A DNA stretch of 64,000 nt, taken from positions 434,001-498,000 of the forward strand of contig NZ_JAINWA010000003.1 in the NCBI RefSeq assembly GCF_021021555.1. The letters run 5' to 3'. The translations under genes were made by a program, and so were the position numbers. The notes beneath the pieces were generated by a model that was given only the letters and a program-made list of their open reading frames with translations, made no database searches and was not told the origin of the DNA. Positions 50,314 through 59,145 of this stretch are shown one piece after another; positions within the stretch are counted from its first letter, which is position 1, and the number at the start of each line of letters is the position of its first letter. Source of the stretch: Teretinema zuelzerae (GTDB lineage: Bacteria > Spirochaetota > Spirochaetia > Treponematales > Treponemataceae).

Positions 50314-53300
50314 CCGGTTCAACCTCCGCCGAGTCTATCATATTCGCAGTTGATGCAGATTCGTCCGCGGCTGCCGGTTCAGTCTCCAGCGCCGGTTCAG
50401 TCTCCAGCGCCGATTCAGTCTCCAGTGCCGGTTCAGTCTCGGCCGCCGGTTCAGTCTCCAGCGCCGGTTCAGTCTCGGCTGCCGGTTCGCCGCTTTTTTC
50501 AGAGCGCTGACGGCGGGGAGGCCGGGGAGGAACGACGATGCCCTCTTCGGGCGCGACATCTTCATCTTCGAAATTTTCGATATCGGGCAGATTGTCGTCG
50601 TTATGGCGATCCGCCTCGTTTTCAAGCTTGATGGTGATAACCTTGGTGATTCCGGATTCTTCCATGGTTACGCCGAGCATGGTGCTGGCGCCCATTACGG
50701 TCTTTTTATTGTGCGTTATGACGATGTACTGGCTGACGTTCGCGAACTCCCTCAGCGCGTTTACAAAACGGGTGACGTTCTGTTCGTCGAGGGCGGCGTC
50801 GATCTCGTCCAAGAGGCAGAAGGGAGACGGCTTGACCATGTAGGTCGCGAAAAGAAGCGATACTGCCGTCATGGACTTTTCGCCGCCGGACAGGAGGCTG
50901 ATATTCTCGAGCCGTTTTCCTGGAGGCTGGGCGAATATATCGATTCCCGATTCCAGCACGTTCGAGGGATCGGAAAGCCTGATTTCGCCGCGTCCGCCGC
51001 CGAAAAGGCGCCTGAACATATTGTGGAAATTCTTCTTTATCTTGTTGTACGTCGCAAGGAACAATTCCGTCGACTCGGCGCGGATCTCTTCAGTGATTCG
51101 GCGCAGGTCGTCCCTGGCCTTCTGAAGATCGGCGATCTGGCCGTTCAGAAAGTCGTAGCGCTCTTTCGTTTCGGCGAATTCCTCGACCGCCATGAGGTTG
51201 ACGCTTCCGAGATCCTTCAACGCCTGGCGCGCCGAGGCGAGGCGCTCGCGGAGCTCGCCGGCAGGAGTATTGATCGCGAACATCCGCTCCTCGAATTCCA
51301 TCAGGTCGCGGGAATGAGCTTCGCGGAAATTATCCTTGATGTTTCTGATCTCGGTTTCGCTCATAGCCAGATCCATGTGGTACTTTTCGAGCTGGCCCTG
51401 AATCTTCGCCATCTCCGAGGTTCGGTTTTTAAGCGCATTCTGCTTGCTGGAAACGTCGGTATTCCGGCTGGAAATATCGCTTTCCAGCTTCTCCAGCTCC
51501 GAAGTAAGGGTCCGGCCTCGATGTTCGATGGAGGCGATTTCGCCTTCGATTTCGTCGATCTGCTCGCGTATGTCTTCAAGGCGCTTGCTTTCGGTAAAAA
51601 GCTCGTTTTCGAGCTCGCGGAGGGCCGCTTCCTGCGAAGCGAGTTCTCTTCGGATGAGGCGGGCCTGTTCTTCGGCAGCTTCGGACTGGGTCTTCATCTG
51701 AACCCGGTTCAATCGCAATCCTTCAAGCGTTTTGCGGTATTCATCGATCTTTTTGACAAGCTCGGTATTCTCGGCCTTCAATCCCTGGATGAGTTCGCGC
51801 TTTTCCACGATCGAAGCCCGGTTCCGCTGAATGCTTTCGTCGATAGATCTCTTGCGGGTGATTATTCCCTCGGGCGACAAAAACTCGTCGATAAAGAGCG
51901 GAGACGTTTTCCGGTACCGCTCGATGCCCTCCTCCAAACGAAGAAGCTGGGATTCGAGCTCGGTGAAGGTGGCTACGGCGTTTTCGGCGAAACGTCGCGT
52001 ATCCTGGGCCGAAGGATCATGCAGCCTGGAAAAGTCTGTAAAAATATTCTTTCTTCCGCCGACTAATACCTTCAGCTGGCCCAAGGCCTCGGCGACTTCA
52101 GCCTCGGCATCGGATCGGGAACGAGAGGAATATCCGGCGTCCCTGAGCTTGCTGTCCAATTCGGTGACAATGTCTTCGGTAATAGATTGAAGCTCGGCTT
52201 CCATAACGGAACGTTCAGAGTCGAGACGGACTATCGAATCCTCATGGCGCGCCGCCGCGATGTCGTTATCGGAAATCCGGTTTCCTGCAACGGCTACGCT
52301 TTCTTCGAACGAGGCGATGTTTTTTTCGATTTCGCCCAAGCGGCGGTTCAAGTCGCGAACGGTTTCATCCTGGCCGTCGGCGTCCTCGCGAAGGCTTTCT
52401 ACGCGATTTTCGACCGCCTGCTTGCGGCCTTCAAGCTGAGCCAGCTTTGACTTCACCTCGTTCTGGCGTTCTATAAGAAGCTTAGCCTGCTTGTCTTTTT
52501 CGTTTTTTTCAACGGCGAGGCCGTACACCTGCTTCTGGCACTCCACGAGCTTTTCTTCCATGGAGTTCACCTGATCAAGGTTCTGTTCCAAAGACTCGTT
52601 TATGCGGTCGATCTCGTCTTTGATGGAGTCGCGCTTGCGCCTGATTTCCTCGATGTCCGAAGAACGCCTGTCGCGTTCCTGCGTAAAACCCTTGAGGCGG
52701 AGAAGCTGAATATCGAGTTCGTTTTCAAACACAGACTCCCTGAGGCTTCTGTAGCGTATCGTTTTATCGGCCTGAACCTTGAGCGTGTCGTAGGATCGTT
52801 TGACCTCTCCCAGGATGCCCTCGATCTGGCGCATGTTTTCTTCGGTTTTTTCAAGTTTCCGCTCGGCTTCGGCTCCGCGCACCTTAAAACGGGTAATTCC
52901 GGCGGCTTCCTCGAAGATATAGCGGCGTTCTTCCGGTTTGCTCGAAAGAATCTGGTCGATTTTTCCCTGTTCCATGACGGAGTAAGCGGTTTTACCGACG
53001 CCGGTATCCCAGAACAGCTCGCGGATATCCTTTAATTTGACCGGGGTATTATTTATATAGTATTCGCTTTCTCCTGAACGGTACAAACGGCGTTTAATAG
53101 CTATTTCGCTCATTTCAAGATTCAACAAACCGTTTTCATTGGCTATCGTAAGGGTTACTTCCGCCACATTAAGGGGTTTGCGCGATTCGGTGCCGTTGAA
53201 GATGACGTCTTCCATCTTGTCCGCCCGCATCGCCTTGGACGCCTGCTCGCCGAGAACCCATTTAACCGCGTCTACTACGTTGCTCTTCCCGCAACCGTTC

Positions 53301-53395
53301 GGACCGAGCAGGGCGGTAATACCGTCGGCGAACTCAATCCGGGTGCGGTCTGCGAATGATTTAAAACCGAAGACTTCAAGACTTTTCAGAAACAC
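50306..53395 (-). CDS. smc: Chromosome segregation ATPase SMC (short form)
   Basis: 1029 aa from GTG 53395. N-terminal head with Walker A LGPNGCGKSNVVDAVKWVLGEQ (about 31-52), then long coiled coils. The C-terminal head has the ABC signature ISLLSGGEKSMTAVSLLFA and Walker B FCLLDEIDAALDEQNVTRF. The middle (about 430-560) lacks the usual glycine-rich hinge sequence and is shorter than in typical SMC of about 1180 residues. A C-terminal acidic tail (about 940-1029) contains ETEPALETEPAAE repeats. It compacts and segregates the chromosome with ScpA/ScpB, not seen here. Confidence 0.93.
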   Translation of the reverse strand: MFLKSLEVFGFKSFADRTRIEFADGITALLGPNGCGKSNVVDAVKWVLGEQASKAMRADKMEDVIFNGTESRKPLNVAEVTLTIANENGLLNLEMSEIAIKRRLYRSGESEYYINNTPVKLKDIRELFWDTGVGKTAYSVMEQGKIDQILSSKPEERRYIFEEAAGITRFKVRGAEAERKLEKTEENMRQIEGILGEVKRSYDTLKVQADKTIRYRSLRESVFENELDIQLLRLKGFTQERDRRSSDIEEIRRKRDSIKDEIDRINESLEQNLDQVNSMEEKLVECQKQVYGLAVEKNEKDKQAKLLIERQNEVKSKLAQLEGRKQAVENRVESLREDADGQDETVRDLNRRLGEIEKNIASFEESVAVAGNRISDNDIAAARHEDSIVRLDSERSVMEAELQSITEDIVTELDSKLRDAGYSSRSRSDAEAEVAEALGQLKVLVGGRKNIFTDFSRLHDPSAQDTRRFAENAVATFTELESQLLRLEEGIERYRKTSPLFIDEFLSPEGIITRKRSIDESIQRNRASIVEKRELIQGLKAENTELVKKIDEYRKTLEGLRLNRVQMKTQSEAAEEQARLIRRELASQEAALRELENELFTESKRLEDIREQIDEIEGEIASIEHRGRTLTSELEKLESDISSRNTDVSSKQNALKNRTSEMAKIQGQLEKYHMDLAMSETEIRNIKDNFREAHSRDLMEFEERMFAINTPAGELRERLASARQALKDLGSVNLMAVEEFAETKERYDFLNGQIADLQKARDDLRRITEEIRAESTELFLATYNKIKKNFHNMFRRLFGGGRGEIRLSDPSNVLESGIDIFAQPPGKRLENISLLSGGEKSMTAVSLLFATYMVKPSPFCLLDEIDAALDEQNVTRFVNALREFANVSQYIVITHNKKTVMGASTMLGVTMEESGITKVITIKLENEADRHNDDNLPDIENFEDEDVAPEEGIVVPPRPPRRQRSEKSGEPAAETEPALETEPAAETEPALETESALETEPALETEPAAADESASTANMIDSAEVEPDA
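50373..50490. repeat. 18-bp tandem repeat in the 3' end of smc
   Basis: About 6.5 copies of GGTTCAGTCTCCAGCGCC-type units, coding the repeated six-residue (ETEPAL/ETEPAA) acidic tail of SMC on the minus strand. Two unit variants (CTCCAGCG and CTCGGCCG/CTCGGCTG) are interleaved. Confidence 0.8.
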
Positions 53396-53522
53396 AGTTA
53401 TTGAGCCCCTTGCATAGCATTTTTTCGAAAATCCGTCTTTCAGTTTACAGTACTTGAAAGCAGCGGGTCAATGGAAAACGATTGATGGTCAAGTTTTGAG
53501 AAATTACTCCGTAATAGTGGAT

Positions 53523-54263
53523 ATGAGCATAAAAGTGATGGTGTTTGTTTCGCGAAAGAAGCGCGACAGGGCGCTTCTCCGCATGCTGGAAAAAGAAAAA
53601 ATCGAGGCATCTTTCACCCGTTGGATAGGTCCGTTTCATACCGCATTGGCAAGACATGAATACGACGCGGTGCTGGTAAGCAGAAGTGCATTGCTTTCGC
53701 GGTTCACAGATCCGGTAGTCCATCTTGCCGCGGCTAAATCGCGGCATACGCTTATCGTCTACGGAGTATCGAAGGACAGAAAAAAAATAAGCGTAAAGGC
53801 TATCCGCTATCCAGGCTCTGATTACGATGACGGCATACTTGAAAATAGCGTCGATGCAAGAAAACGGAAAACTGATACGCTATGCGCGTTGATAACGCGA
53901 TTCCTCGCTGAATATCATGCCGAAACCGGATACGACGTACGCGAAGCCTGCCCGCCTTATAGTAATAGCGGCGAATCATCAGAAACGAATGAAGAAAGCC
54001 CCGGGATTCGCGCCAAGCTCTCCGAAATGCATAAGAAAATTGCTGACTTATTGCAAAAGGCGGAATCCCGGGGCTGCGCGAACGACGAAATACAGGACTA
54101 TCTTTGGCAAGACCGCGCAAGAAACAGAAAAAAAGACGTGCAAAGCTATATCTCTACGCTGAAGAAAAAAATGCATATCTTGTACCCTCACGCAAAATCG
54201 GCCGGCATCGAATACCGAAACGGCAGATACTATCTAAAAACTACAGAGCGTGACGAAAAGTGA
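53523..54263 (+). CDS. Degenerate response regulator with winged-helix-like C-terminus
   Basis: 246 aa from ATG 53523; the frame is open earlier but has no better start. N-terminal part (SIKVMVFVSRKKRDRALLRMLEKEKIEASFTRWIGPFHTALARHEYDAVLVSRSAL) has the alternating strand/helix plan of a receiver, but the phospho-Asp position reads DAVLVS and the acidic pair is missing. After a linker, IRAKLSEMHKKIADLLQKAESRGCANDEIQDYLWQDRARNRKKDVQSYISTLKKKM...EYRNGRYYL matches the OmpR-type winged helix layout. Probably a DNA-binding, phosphorylation-independent regulator. Convergent with the chemotaxis operon. Confidence 0.6.
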   Translation: MSIKVMVFVSRKKRDRALLRMLEKEKIEASFTRWIGPFHTALARHEYDAVLVSRSALLSRFTDPVVHLAAAKSRHTLIVYGVSKDRKKISVKAIRYPGSDYDDGILENSVDARKRKTDTLCALITRFLAEYHAETGYDVREACPPYSNSGESSETNEESPGIRAKLSEMHKKIADLLQKAESRGCANDEIQDYLWQDRARNRKKDVQSYISTLKKKMHILYPHAKSAGIEYRNGRYYLKTTERDEK

Positions 54264-54277
54264 ATAGTTCCGGCAAT

Positions 54278-54307
54278 AAAAAACCGGCACCCGAAGGATG
54301 CCGGTTT
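54278..54307 (-). terminator. Terminator of the chemotaxis operon
   Basis: AAACCGGCA (54281-54289) pairs with TGCCGGTTT (54299-54307), 9-nt loop. On the minus strand the stem ends in a T-run (A-run at 54278-54283). It may also serve the convergent regulator gene. Confidence 0.85.
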
Positions 54308-54317
54308 GCATCGGTAA

Positions 54318-54755
54318 TTACTTGCCGAGAACGCTGGAAATGCGTTCCAAAACCTTTTTTCTATCCAAGGGCTTAACAATATAGTTTTTCGCGCCGAGCA
54401 GAAGAGCTTTTTTAACCAACTCTTCCTTCCCCAGAGCGCTGATCATTACGACCCGGGCGTTCTTGTCGAAGGCCATAATCTGCTCAAGGGCGGTAATTCC
54501 GTCCATTTTCGGCATCGTTATATCCATGGTAACGAGATCTACATTCGGACACAGTTCCTTGTACTTTTCAACTCCGTCCAACCCGTCGCCTGCCGTGGCT
54601 ACGATCTCGTATCCTTCGCTTGTGAGGATCTGACCGATTTGCTTTGCGACGAACATAGAATCATCGACAACGAGAACCCGGAACGGGGATCCGTCGGCCT
54701 TAACGCCTTCAGGAGCGCGCTCGTTGATAGATGGAAAATCCTGCTTTGAAATCAT
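54318..54755 (-). CDS. cheY: Chemotaxis response regulator CheY
   Basis: 145 aa. Receiver with VVDDSMFV (Asp31, Asp32), phospho-acceptor Asp78 in LVTMDITMPKMDGITAL, Ser/Thr in VMISAL, Lys in YIVKPL. An N-terminal extension of about 24 residues (MISKQDFPSINERAPEGVKADGSP) precedes the fold. SD GGGAG. Last gene of the cheA operon, as in Treponema. Phosphorylated CheY binds the flagellar switch. Confidence 0.95.
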   Translation of the reverse strand: MISKQDFPSINERAPEGVKADGSPFRVLVVDDSMFVAKQIGQILTSEGYEIVATAGDGLDGVEKYKELCPNVDLVTMDITMPKMDGITALEQIMAFDKNARVVMISALGKEELVKKALLLGAKNYIVKPLDRKKVLERISSVLGK

Positions 54756-54773
54756 ATCTTACTCCCTTATCCT

Positions 54774-55238
54774 CTACATTCTGTCTCGAATGGCCACATT
54801 CACTTCAACCAGTCCAAGCGATGTCTCCATCGGAACGATCAAAGCCTCGACTTCATGATCGGAAATTTCCATGTTTTCTCCAGTAAATAATGCCGGAGGA
54901 GTGAGATCAAATCTAAACCCGAGATCGTGCAGCTTAGTCACCGCCTGGGCGGTTATAAGGTTCGCAAGCTCGGTAATTGTCGCCTTTGCCAAGTCGTCGA
55001 ACGATTTTAAATCTTCCTGATTCATCTGAGACGCGATCTTCATAGCCGTTTTCATGTCCATGTCGAAAATAACGCGTCCTTCAACGTCGCCCGCAAGACC
55101 GACAAGAGCGGCGACGCCCATCACCGGCATGGAAGTCGATTTCAAATACAACTCCCCGCGCCGTATTTCTCCGCCCAAGACCTCGGTTAAAATATTATAC
55201 GCAGCCTCAACAAACGGATTGATATACTCTACACGCAT
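54774..55238 (-). CDS. cheX: CheY-P phosphatase CheX
   Basis: 154 aa from ATG 55238 (AAGGAG). MRVEYINPFVEAAYNILTEVLGGEI is typical of CheX, and the phosphatase signature E-x-x-N occurs in ITELANLITAQAV. CheX dephosphorylates CheY-P; spirochaetes use it instead of CheZ. Between the CheW-CheR gene and cheY. Confidence 0.95.
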   Translation of the reverse strand: MRVEYINPFVEAAYNILTEVLGGEIRRGELYLKSTSMPVMGVAALVGLAGDVEGRVIFDMDMKTAMKIASQMNQEDLKSFDDLAKATITELANLITAQAVTKLHDLGFRFDLTPPALFTGENMEISDHEVEALIVPMETSLGLVEVNVAIRDRM

Positions 55239-55264
55239 CAGATACTCCTTGTTATGTTGAACCC

Positions 55265-56599
55265 TTATTCTTTGCTGAAAGCCGTCAGTCCATCGTGGAC
55301 GATTCTCGACCAACCGCTGTTCCGGGGCATCGCTTCGTTTTGCCCCAAAACAATAATACCATTATCCTTTATTTTCTCGGAAAAGTCAGCAAGCAAGGCG
55401 GCTTGCTGCTTCGGATTCAAGTAAGAAATCACATCTCGCGCGACGATCAGATCAATGTTCGGAATCGAATTCTGATTGGTGCAATCATGATACTCGAACA
55501 GAATCATGTCTCGGATGGTTTGATTAAAAGTCCAGGAACCGCCGGTGCCCTGGACCAGATAGGGTTTGTACAGCGAGCTGATTCTGGACTCGGGAACCGA
55601 GAGCATCGGGGCATTGGATATCGCGAGCAGGTCCGAATCGTTCGCGTATATTCGTATTCTCGCGTTCGGGTAGCGCTCTTTCAGCAAGACCGCGAGGCTG
55701 TAGGTTTCTTCTCCCTTGCCGCAGCCGATATTCCAAACATTGATCTGCTTCGCCTGGTTTTGTGGCAGCATTGAAGCGAATTTCGAGGAAAAGGAATCGC
55801 TCCAGATGGTTCCGGTTTCCGGGGACGGAAAGGTAGACAGATACTGTCGGGCATCTTCTTCCGAACGGAGTTGAACGTCGCCGGCCGAACGCGAATCACG
55901 CCATTCCCGATATCTGGCGGCCACCCAATCCTGATTAATCTGCGAAACGTGGAATTTCGCGAGGGCGGCAAGAGTATCGCTGATAAAGGAGATATCGAGT
56001 TCGTCGCGCGATTTTTTTTCTTTTTCTTTCAGGGGTGGCTGTATTACGGCTTCCTCGATCGCTTCTTTCTCTGCCTCAACCTGCCGGGTGCGGGAGCCGA
56101 AGATGCGCGTAACGTCGAGAATGATGTATAGACGTCCCTGGTTCTCTACTACGCCGTGGATATACTTGATGTTTATATCGCCGAATATCGGATGAGGAGG
56201 CTGTATAGAGGATTTGGAGATTCCGACAACCTTATCGATCCCATCAACTACGATGCCGAAGGTCTGCTCCTCTACATGAATGATAATCATGCTTTCAAGG
56301 GCATCGTCTTCTCTCGCCTTCGTCGGTATATTGAAGAATATTCTCAGATCGATGATCGGAATGATGTCTCCGCGGAGATTATACACTCCGAGCACAAAAG
56401 GAGACGTATTCGGCACATAGGTGAACCGTCCGGCTTTCGCGATCTCCTTCACCTGCATGATGTCTATTGCGTAGTCCTTCCCCGCGAGGGAAAAGGTAAC
56501 CATCTTAAAATCTATAACGGCTATGCGCTCAGCCTTGTTCTGCGTCTCCTGAGCCTGCGCTTCCATTTGAGCCAGGGTGTTCGTTTCAGTCACTGCCAT
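55265..56599 (-). CDS. cheW: CheW-CheR-like fusion protein
   Basis: 444 aa. N-terminal CheW domain (about 25-180): KMVTFSLAGKDYAIDIMQVKEIAKAG, VLGVYNLRGDIIPIIDLRIFF, YIHGVVENQGRLYIILDVTRIF. After a charged linker, residues about 230-444 resemble the CheR methyltransferase catalytic domain. INVWNIGCGKGEETYSLAVLL matches the SAM-binding 'CSSGEEPYS' loop; IYANDSDLLAISNA and DLIVARDVISYLNPKQQAALLADFSEKIKDNGIIVLGQNE match later motifs. A CheW-CheR-like fusion is described in Treponema denticola arrays. Whether this one is catalytically active is unknown. Confidence 0.93.
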   Translation of the reverse strand: MAVTETNTLAQMEAQAQETQNKAERIAVIDFKMVTFSLAGKDYAIDIMQVKEIAKAGRFTYVPNTSPFVLGVYNLRGDIIPIIDLRIFFNIPTKAREDDALESMIIIHVEEQTFGIVVDGIDKVVGISKSSIQPPHPIFGDINIKYIHGVVENQGRLYIILDVTRIFGSRTRQVEAEKEAIEEAVIQPPLKEKEKKSRDELDISFISDTLAALAKFHVSQINQDWVAARYREWRDSRSAGDVQLRSEEDARQYLSTFPSPETGTIWSDSFSSKFASMLPQNQAKQINVWNIGCGKGEETYSLAVLLKERYPNARIRIYANDSDLLAISNAPMLSVPESRISSLYKPYLVQGTGGSWTFNQTIRDMILFEYHDCTNQNSIPNIDLIVARDVISYLNPKQQAALLADFSEKIKDNGIIVLGQNEAMPRNSGWSRIVHDGLTAFSKE

Positions 56600-56608
56600 A
56601 TCTCCCTC

Positions 56609-59026
56609 TTACCACACTGATGCTTCGCGACGTTCGCGGGCCATTAATTCCTGTTTGAGCCCGAGATCAAGAAGCTGGCTGACATCTATAATCAGAGAGA
56701 CTGATCCGTCTCCGAGGATTGAAGCTCCGGCGATTCCCGGCGAATTGGTGAATTGATCGCGCAGGGGCTTGATTACCACGTCTTCTTCCCCTATTAAACT
56801 GTCCACCATGAGGCCGACTTTTTTTTCGGCCGTTCCGACGATGACGATGTAACTGTATTCCTGGGATTCGTTCGATTTGATGCCGAAAAGCCTGTTCAGG
56901 CGCAGAAGGCTGATTACCTCGTTGCGCACATTGAATACCTCGTAGTTGTCGATCCGGTTGATCTCTTCTGCTTTCACCCGATGGCTTTCGATGACGGAGG
57001 TTATCGGAATCGAGTATACCTCTTTTCCGACTCGTACCAAAAGACCCTGAATGATCGCAAGCGTGAGGGGCAGCCGTATCGTAAAGCGGGAGCCGATATT
57101 CGGCTGGGACGATATAGTGACCGTTCCGTTGAGTTTTTCTATGTGCGTCCGCACAACGTCGAGGCCGACGCCGCGCCCGGATACGTTGGTGATCTTGTCG
57201 GCTGTCGAAAAACCGGGCTCGAACACGAGCTGGAAGGCTTCGACATCGGTAAGATTCTTTCCGGGATGGATGATTCCCTTTGAAACGGCCTTTCTCTTGA
57301 CCGATTCGACGTCGATTCCATGGCCGTCGTCGGAAATCTCGATGACGATCATGTTTCCTTCGTTGCTCGCCTTCAGGAGAACCCTGCCCTCCTCCGGCTT
57401 GCCGAGCTCGCTGCGGCGCTCGGGCGATTCGATTCCATGATCCAAGGCGTTCCGCACGCAGTGCATGATGGGATCGAGCAAATCTTCTATAACGGATTTA
57501 TCGAGCTCTGTTTCCTCTCCCTCGATGACGAGCTGCACTTTCTTGTTCAGATCATGGGAAAGATCCCGTACCAATCGGGGAAACCGGCTGAAAATCTGGC
57601 TGATCGGAACCATCCTGATCTTCATGACGCCTTCCTGAAGTTCGCCGGTGATTCGGCCGAGGTTCTGCGCCGCGGAACGGAATTTAGAGACGGAGCCCTT
57701 CATTGAAACTTCAAAGGTGGAAAAGAGTTCGAAAATATCCGAATACTCGGCATTCAATTCCTTTTTCAGTTCCTTGATGCTGTAGCCGTTTTGAACCTGT
57801 TCAAGATAATCAGGGATGTGGTCGAGCAGTTTTCTCAGTTTTTCCTTGTACAAGGCTTCCGACTGCTGGAATTCGGATATGAGTTCGGTGAACTGCATTC
57901 CGCTCTGATTAAAGGAGGCCTTGGTGATGACGGTTTCGCTGACCAGATTCAGCAGATAATCGATGCGGCGGGAATCTACGCGGAGAACCGAACCGGAGGA
58001 ATGCCCGCTCGACGAAGGAGACGCGGCTTTTCTGGGAGCTTCCGATCGTTCGGGAATCGCTGTTTCAGCCTGCGTTTCCGATTCGTCGCTTTCATCGACC
58101 GAAGGAGAGGCTTCCGCCGAAGGGCGGACCGCCTGGGGCGCAGGAACCGGAGAAGGCGCGGTTTGAACCGGAGCGCTCTGAGGCGCCGGCGCCGACGCTT
58201 TGCGGAATTCGAAAAGTGCGACTTCAACCTTCGTGGTCACATCGGAAATGCTCGCCACCTTTTGAATTCTTCCAACCTGTTCGGATGAGGCTAAAAAGTA
58301 AATTACCGTTTCATGAAACTGGTCTTCGTAGAGGGCATCGAAGTCCGGGATGGTCTTTAAAACCTGGCCGGCCTGTTTCAAGGAGGCGAAAACCTGGATT
58401 CCGCCGACAGAATTCATCGGATTCGATTCGTCGAAGAATACCTTGACCATATATACGTTCGAACCGGAGGGAACCGCTTCGCCGAGTTCAAGAACCTCGT
58501 ACTCAGACAGCAAGCCGGCGCCGTCTGTGATAGGCACTGATGCATCGGGAGCGCGGGCAACCGGAGCGGGAGCGGCTGGTGCGGATTCAGCCTTCGCTTT
58601 TTTAGCGGGAGTTTTCTGCTTCGGCTCCTTGGCGGGAATCAGAGAGACCAGTTTGTTTTTTATGTCAGAAACATCCTTGGAATACACAGAGCCGGACGCC
58701 CGGGCTTCGAGCATGGCCTTGATAATGTCAAGGGATTTTAACAGAACATCCACGACCGGACCGTTTACTGCGAGGGCTCCTTCGCGGATAACATCGAGGA
58801 GATCTTCCACGATATGAGTAAATCCGGACAGTTCATGCATTTCCACAGTGGCGGAACCGCCTTTCAGGGTGTGGGCCGCCCGAAAGATCTCATCGATAGC
58901 GTCATGATTGGACGGATCGTTCTCGATGATTAAAATGTTGCTTTCGAGGGTAAATACCTGCTGTTCCGCTTCGCTGAAAAAGTCCTTCAGCAGTTCTTCG
59001 TTGTTGATATCCAGATAATCACTCAT
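56609..59026 (-). CDS. cheA: Chemotaxis histidine kinase CheA
   Basis: 805 aa from ATG 59026. P1 HPt domain with His52 in FRAAHTLKGGSATV; P2 region and Ala/Pro linkers (about 125-380); dimerisation P3 (about 360-490). The P4 kinase has HCVRNALDHGIESPERR, ISDDGHGID and VSGRGVGLDVVRTHIE, and the P5 CheW-like domain is C-terminal. Autophosphorylates P1 and passes phosphate to CheY. No SD; a promoter ends 8 nt before the start. Confidence 0.97.
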   Translation of the reverse strand: MSDYLDINNEELLKDFFSEAEQQVFTLESNILIIENDPSNHDAIDEIFRAAHTLKGGSATVEMHELSGFTHIVEDLLDVIREGALAVNGPVVDVLLKSLDIIKAMLEARASGSVYSKDVSDIKNKLVSLIPAKEPKQKTPAKKAKAESAPAAPAPVARAPDASVPITDGAGLLSEYEVLELGEAVPSGSNVYMVKVFFDESNPMNSVGGIQVFASLKQAGQVLKTIPDFDALYEDQFHETVIYFLASSEQVGRIQKVASISDVTTKVEVALFEFRKASAPAPQSAPVQTAPSPVPAPQAVRPSAEASPSVDESDESETQAETAIPERSEAPRKAASPSSSGHSSGSVLRVDSRRIDYLLNLVSETVITKASFNQSGMQFTELISEFQQSEALYKEKLRKLLDHIPDYLEQVQNGYSIKELKKELNAEYSDIFELFSTFEVSMKGSVSKFRSAAQNLGRITGELQEGVMKIRMVPISQIFSRFPRLVRDLSHDLNKKVQLVIEGEETELDKSVIEDLLDPIMHCVRNALDHGIESPERRSELGKPEEGRVLLKASNEGNMIVIEISDDGHGIDVESVKRKAVSKGIIHPGKNLTDVEAFQLVFEPGFSTADKITNVSGRGVGLDVVRTHIEKLNGTVTISSQPNIGSRFTIRLPLTLAIIQGLLVRVGKEVYSIPITSVIESHRVKAEEINRIDNYEVFNVRNEVISLLRLNRLFGIKSNESQEYSYIVIVGTAEKKVGLMVDSLIGEEDVVIKPLRDQFTNSPGIAGASILGDGSVSLIIDVSQLLDLGLKQELMARERREASVW

Positions 59027-59034
59027 ATGGTCTA

Positions 59035-59062
59035 AGTTTATACGGTTTTTTTTATTAGTCAA
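59035..59062 (-). promoter_or_regulatory. Promoter of the che operon (predicted leaderless)
   Basis: -35 TTGACT (59057-59062), 16 bp spacer, -10 TAAACT (59035-59040) on the minus strand, 8 nt before ATG 59026. A TATAAA overlaps at 59037-59042 with a shorter spacer. Confidence 0.5.
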
Positions 59063-59145
59063 GCTATATTCCCCGTACTTGTTTTCCTAAATAACAAAGA
59101 TGACAGTCTGGAGCCTATTGGTATATACTCGAATAAGGAGTATTC

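Noticed and set aside
50373-50490. Possible CRISPR or VNTR outside genes at the smc end
   Set aside because: The 18-bp units are contiguous and code an acidic SMC tail in frame.
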